64,000 bases of DNA, taken from NCBI RefSeq assembly GCF_020515525.1, contig NZ_JAIYEP010000001.1, positions 102,344 to 166,343 on the forward strand. The letters are read 5' to 3'. The position numbers and the translations under genes were made by a program. The notes below the pieces were generated by a model, which saw only the letters and a program-made list of their open reading frames with translations, did not search any database and had not been told where the DNA came from. This document shows positions 60,703 through 64,000 of this stretch, piece by piece; positions within the stretch are counted from its first letter, which is position 1, and every line of letters starts with the position of its first letter. The DNA comes from Rhodococcus yananensis (lineage in GTDB: Bacteria > Actinomycetota > Actinomycetes > Mycobacteriales > Mycobacteriaceae).

Positions 60703-61527
60703 TCAGCCCGCGCGGCGAGCCGACCGGATCGCGGCGACGACCCCGCCGTCGACCAGCAGATCGGTGCCGGTGATGAAGCTCGAACGGCGGTCCAGCAGGA
60801 ACTCCGCGGCCGAGGCGATGTCGTCGGGGGTACCCAGGCGTCCGGTGGCCGACATCGCGACCATCGACTTCATGCCCTGCCCGGATTCACCGTCGAGTTC
60901 CCGGCGACCCATCGGGGTGGAGATCACGCCCGGGCTGATCGAGTTGATGCGGGCGCCGCGCTCACCCCACGCGGAGGCGGAGGCCTGCACGCGCAGGACG
61001 TTCGCGTGCTTGGCAAGCGCGTACGCGATGCCGGCGTTCCCGAGTGTCTCCGGGGCCAGGAACGGCAGCGACAGAAGCTCCGCGGTGGCCGTACCGGCGA
61101 GGGCCCCCGCCTGCTCGTCCGGCACGGGAACCATGTGCCCGCCCATGCTGGCGACGACCACACCGGCGCCGCCGGGCGCGACGACGCGGGCGAACTCGTC
61201 GAGTACCAGCGCCACACCCAGCAGATCCACCTTCAGAACAGCCTCGGTGGACGCCTGTTCGGGCGACAGTCCCGCCGTGTGCACGACGTGGGTGACGGCG
61301 CCGAGTGCGGCTGCGGCGTCGGCGAGTGCCGCGACGGAGGCCGGATCCGACACGTCCACGAGCTGCGATGTCACGTCGTGTCCCTCGCCGTGCAGGGTCT
61401 GTGTGACGCCGTACAGGGTGGTTTCGTCGAAGTCGGCGAGCAGGACCTTCCGGCCGCTGCCGAGCCGCCGCGCGACGGCCGTGCCCATCCCTCCGACTCC
61501 GATGACGACCAGCACGTCCTGATCCAT
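60703..61527 (-). CDS. short-chain dehydrogenase with atypical cofactor loop
   Basis: The 274-residue product is an SDR with Tyr-x3-Lys (YALAK), SPGVISTPMGRREL and the C-terminal FITGTDLLVDGGVVA. The N-terminal loop reads VVIGVGGMGTAVARRL instead of TGxxxGxG. The NAG region is HTAGLSPEQAS. A Ser is expected near SMGGHMVP. It looks active. ATG 61527 follows GGGAGAACG. Confidence 0.84.
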   Translation of the reverse strand: MDQDVLVVIGVGGMGTAVARRLGSGRKVLLADFDETTLYGVTQTLHGEGHDVTSQLVDVSDPASVAALADAAAALGAVTHVVHTAGLSPEQASTEAVLKVDLLGVALVLDEFARVVAPGGAGVVVASMGGHMVPVPDEQAGALAGTATAELLSLPFLAPETLGNAGIAYALAKHANVLRVQASASAWGERGARINSISPGVISTPMGRRELDGESGQGMKSMVAMSATGRLGTPDDIASAAEFLLDRRSSFITGTDLLVDGGVVAAIRSARRAG

Positions 61528-61577
61528 GAACGTTCTCCCATTCCCCGATGACGAGACCTCTTGGCGGTCGGGATCGT

Positions 61578-61610
61578 ACGGGAGCCTCACGCGGGTCGTG
61601 CGGCTCCCGT
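61578..61610. promoter_or_regulatory. hairpin/inverted repeat between divergent genes
   Basis: ACGGGAGCC (61578-61586) pairs with GGCTCCCGT (61602-61610), and the inner CACG/CGTG adds four pairs. It lies 50 bases upstream of the SDR start and could be an operator or a stable leader structure. Confidence 0.5.
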
Positions 61611-61763
61611 CCCACCCCGACGGACGTGGCGGATGGGACGCGTGGGCCGCGAACGGCCCCGGGGCTGGATTCGGTGCGCGCGTGTGGGCTACCGTGTCCT
61701 GCGGTGTGCCGGAAGCCGGCTGAGAACCCGGACCATGTCGTACCTACGAGAGAAGATCCAAAC

Positions 61764-61820
61764 ATGCCGTTCACCTGTGAAGATGCCGCCGCTGTCGGTA
61801 CCGACCGGGTAGGTGGGTGA
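61764..61820 (+). CDS. 18-codon upstream ORF
   Basis: The frame encodes MPFTCEDAAAVGTDRVGG and stops five bases before ATG 61826 of the hydrolase-fold gene, a spacing that favours coupled translation. It has no clear ribosome site. The upstream leader holds a small stem (GCCGG-AAG-CCGGC) before CTGAGA. A role as leader peptide is inference. Confidence 0.35.
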   Translation: MPFTCEDAAAVGTDRVGG

Positions 61821-61825
61821 CTGGA

Positions 61826-62683
61826 ATGCTCACGAAGACCCCGTACCGCTGTCCCGGTGACGACAGCGTCATCCACCAGGCCTGCTCCGGGCTGCTGTCG
61901 CAGTGGACAGGACCCGTCGACGAGCACGTGACGCGGACGTCGCTCGGTGAAACCCACCTGATCGGTGTCGGACCGGCCGCGGGCAGACCGATCGTGGTGC
62001 TCGCGGGCGGCGACCTGCCGGCAGCGGGTCTGCGCGAGCTGGCGGGCTCGTTCGACACATCCACGCGGGTGACGCTGGTGGACCTGCCGGGGCTGCCCGG
62101 TTCGAGTGCGTGCGAACGACCCGATTCCAACGTCCACGCCGCGTACGGTCGCTGGCTGACCGAGATTCTCGATGCACTGCAGCTCGAGCGGACCCCTGTC
62201 CTCGGGTTGGGCTGGGCGGCGTCGGCAGCTGCGGCGATCTCCGATGTCGACCGCGTCGGCAAACTCGTGCTCGCGGCTCCCCTGGGGCTCGTTCCGCGGG
62301 CGCGGTGGCATCGCGGTGTCATCGCGGGCCTGCAGTGGCGCAACGAACCGAGCATCGAGAACACCGAGCGGTACCTGCGGTCCCTCGCCGGTGAAGGTTT
62401 CGAGCCCGACGACTCGACGGTGCGGTGGTCGTGCCGGATGGGGGCGTACTGCCGGTCGCAGTCCGGGATGCCGCGCATCTCCGGTGCGCTGTGGAAGCGG
62501 TGGCGCGGACGCGACGTCGAGATCGTCGTCGGTGAGCAGGATCCGCTCGTCCAGGTGTCGGCGCTGCGGCGGATGGGCGCGGAGATCGACGCGCACGTCG
62601 CGGTCGTCCCCGGCGTGGGACACCTGATCGCGGTGGAGGCACCCACCGCGGTGGCGCGCGCCGGGCTGGCGCCGTCGCACTGA
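61826..62683 (+). CDS. alpha/beta-hydrolase-fold protein lacking the nucleophile
   Basis: The 285-residue product has the fold of an alpha/beta hydrolase: LIGVGPAAGRPIVVLAGGD, the later acid in VVGEQDPLVQ and the His in VPGVGHLIAVE. The elbow that should read G-x-Ser-x-G is GLGWA (127-131), with Gly at the nucleophile position. It is therefore either inactive or a cofactor-free enzyme of another kind. ATG 61826 follows GGTGGG seven bases upstream; GTG 61817 lies too near. Confidence 0.72.
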   Translation: MLTKTPYRCPGDDSVIHQACSGLLSQWTGPVDEHVTRTSLGETHLIGVGPAAGRPIVVLAGGDLPAAGLRELAGSFDTSTRVTLVDLPGLPGSSACERPDSNVHAAYGRWLTEILDALQLERTPVLGLGWAASAAAAISDVDRVGKLVLAAPLGLVPRARWHRGVIAGLQWRNEPSIENTERYLRSLAGEGFEPDDSTVRWSCRMGAYCRSQSGMPRISGALWKRWRGRDVEIVVGEQDPLVQVSALRRMGAEIDAHVAVVPGVGHLIAVEAPTAVARAGLAPSH

Positions 62684-62964
62684 CCGCACGCCCGTACCGA
62701 CGTCGGCGCGGACCCGTCCCGTCGTGCACGGCCGCGTGCGCGTCGCGTCGGTCACCGTGCGGCCCCTTTCGTGGAATGGACCACGGGATGACCTGCAACT
62801 CCCGGGGTTCGTGGTGCGTATGTGACTGATGTCGCAGTCGGAAACGTGTCGTCCGGTGGTAGACCCGAGGTAGCAGACAGTCTGTATGGTCGGGGATCCG
62901 AGTGCCTCCGGCCGGTGAAGCCGGGCTGTTCTCGATGCTGCCGCAGCCCCACGAAAGGTACGAC
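62684..62964. other. intergenic stretch without recognised gene
   Basis: No coding frame with good codon usage is seen. The 3' part contains GGCC/GGCC-type stems (near 62912-62928) before the small ORF at 62965. Confidence 0.5.
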
Positions 62965-63156
62965 ATGCTCTTCACTGCGCTGTTTCCCCTGGCCGGACGT
63001 CGTCCCGGTGCCACCCGCTCGGCGAACCCGTCGACGCCCGCGACCGGCCCGTCGGCGGACTCGCTGCGCGTGACGGCGAGGGCGCTGCGCGCGTGGGGTG
63101 CCGAGGTCGACGCGGAGGACCTCGAGAACCGCGCCGCACGGGTGTCCTCGTCGTAG
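62965..63156 (+). CDS. small hypothetical protein (63 residues)
   Basis: The frame MLFTALFPLAGRRPG and onward has GAAAGG six bases before the ATG. The second half (SADSLRVTARALRAWGAEVDAEDLENRAARVSSS) looks like an amphipathic helix. I cannot assign a function; an in-frame upstream start at 62902 is possible. Confidence 0.45.
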   Translation: MLFTALFPLAGRRPGATRSANPSTPATGPSADSLRVTARALRAWGAEVDAEDLENRAARVSSS

Positions 63157-63396
63157 TCGGTCCGGTCGGGCGCGGCGCCGGACCGCCCCCGACGGGCATG
63201 TACTCGGCCCGGCGCCGCGAGTCGGAAGTGGAATTCGTTCTCTCCACCACCGACCGTAAGCCAATATAACGAAAAGGTCACGCAGAGGTCTCGGCCGTGG
63301 CTCGCCCGCGACGTGATGACGTGACGCGTGTGCAGGTCGACACCGGTTTCGTACCGGACGGCAACGGCGGGAAACCCGGGTGTGTCGGTCGTCGGA

Positions 63397-63867
63397 TCAA
63401 CGTCGGCGAGTTACTCGCCCGGCATCCGCTCGATCCGGCACGTCGGACCAGTCGATCACCACCGACCGCGCACCGGAACACGCCAGCAGCGTCCTCAGCG
63501 GGCCGCCTCGGCGCAACTGATGCCCGAGCTCGCGGACGGTGGGATCGTCGTCGCCGGCCGTGCCGACGAGGATCTCTCCGGGGCACCGGCTGTGCGCCGC
63601 GGCCAGCAGGAGACGCTCTTCGTCGACGGTGCGGACGGGCACATCGTCCGATCCCGTCACCCGGCCCACCACGACTGCGACGTAGTCGTGGTCGGCGACG
63701 GGATCGTGCAGAGCCAGTAGTCGTTGGGTGACGCCCTCGGCGCACACGCGGCGGTCGAGCGTGACCTCCCGCTCGGGGTCTTCCCGTCCCCGAGTGCGTG
63801 ATTCACAGCCCGCGAGACTCACTCGCCGTGACGTCCAGCCGAAGTGGACCTCGATGTTCGCGTACAT
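63397..63867 (-). CDS. hypothetical protein
   Basis: I do not recognise this 156-residue product. It contains LHDPVADHDYVAVVVGRVTGSDDV, EERLLLAAAHSRCPGEI and a C-terminal VVIDWSDVPDRADAG, which suggest a small alpha/beta fold with two or three Cys. ATG 63867 follows GAGGAGG at ten bases; a longer frame to 63966 is possible. The last 130 bases of the window hold no other clear gene. Confidence 0.55.
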   Translation of the reverse strand: MYANIEVHFGWTSRRVSLAGCESRTRGREDPEREVTLDRRVCAEGVTQRLLALHDPVADHDYVAVVVGRVTGSDDVPVRTVDEERLLLAAAHSRCPGEILVGTAGDDDPTVRELGHQLRRGGPLRTLLACSGARSVVIDWSDVPDRADAGRVTRRR

Positions 63868-64000
63868 CGCACGTGCGCCTCCTCGGTCGCTTCGAAGCGA
63901 GGGTCGTGCCTCACCTTCGATTGTGTACCCGGGGTCCGACACGAGGTGGGTGATTCGGAGCAGCACGACGACCGGCGTCCACGGAGAACGAGTCGGGCCC

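Noticed and set aside
61695..61750. TPP-riboswitch-like stretch with GGTGTGCC, a stem and GGCTGAGAACCC
   Set aside because: The 5' half resembles a thi-box, but the UAAU and the 3' GCGnAGGGA parts are missing and the downstream gene is not a thiamine gene.
63328..63720. Plus-strand frame at the window end
   Set aside because: It lies opposite a more protein-like minus-strand frame with a ribosome site and has no motif of its own.

Overview
This window reads as chromosomal DNA from a high-GC, mycolic-acid actinobacterium of the Rhodococcus/Nocardiaceae type. The evidence is an inositol-phosphate synthase gene (ino1), a 1087-residue Emb-type arabinosyltransferase, a glucosylglycerate hydrolase, F420-type oxidoreductases and several acyl-CoA dehydrogenases. 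Many promoters also sit so close to the start codon that the mRNA is probably leaderless. The block from about 31.4 to 46 kb follows, by recalled gene content, the M. tuberculosis order Rv0046c (ino1), padR, Rv0048c, Rv0049, ponA1, Rv0051, rpsF, ssb, rpsR, rplI, dnaB. In mycobacteria that block lies near oriC, so this window probably does too. I see no rRNA, tRNA, IS element, prophage or CRISPR array.

Layout. 0-11 kb holds single enzymes: an epoxide-hydrolase fragment, a proline-rich exported protein, a divergent SDR and EthA-like monooxygenase pair around a perfect inverted repeat, a pirin/spermidine-synthase-like pair, a GGCT-fold protein, a GgH-type hydrolase, a Tat-exported PhoX phosphatase and a membrane-anchored hydrolase. 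11-19 kb holds F420-type enzymes, a broken GT87 gene, a TetR gene beside a two-subunit acyl-CoA dehydrogenase, and a tightly overlapped DUF1932/DUF2786/TIGR04338 operon. 19-25.4 kb holds an alanine/glycine symporter and a complete CUT1 sugar ABC importer ending in a 64-residue membrane protein. 25.5-31.3 kb holds a PonA1-like PBP and a TetR-controlled ACAD/APH-kinase/SDR operon that resembles 4-hydroxy-acid catabolism.

31.4-46 kb is the conserved cell-envelope and replication block. It contains padR-ino1 (8-nt gene overlap, with a palindrome on the padR promoter), DUF1707 and DUF5318 genes, ponA1, two GT87-type polytopic glycosyltransferases, a sigma-like protein, DUF2752 and CD225 membrane proteins, the rpsF-ssb-rpsR-rplI operon and dnaB. 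A cluster of DnaA boxes lies in front of dnaB, and a compact class 3 intein interrupts its Walker A motif.

46-64 kb is more mixed: an arsR remnant, a long GAPDH, a TrpF homologue, a LipB-like protein without LipA beside it, a lactate-monooxygenase/PanE-like pair, a double-hotdog dehydratase next to a broken quinone-reductase gene, one emb gene, an SDR, and an alpha/beta-hydrolase-fold protein that has lost its nucleophile and follows an 18-codon upstream ORF. The likeliest undescribed material is the DnaA-box cluster, the eroded intein, the overlapped DUF1932/DUF2786/TIGR04338 operon and the GT87/CD225/DUF2752 operon.
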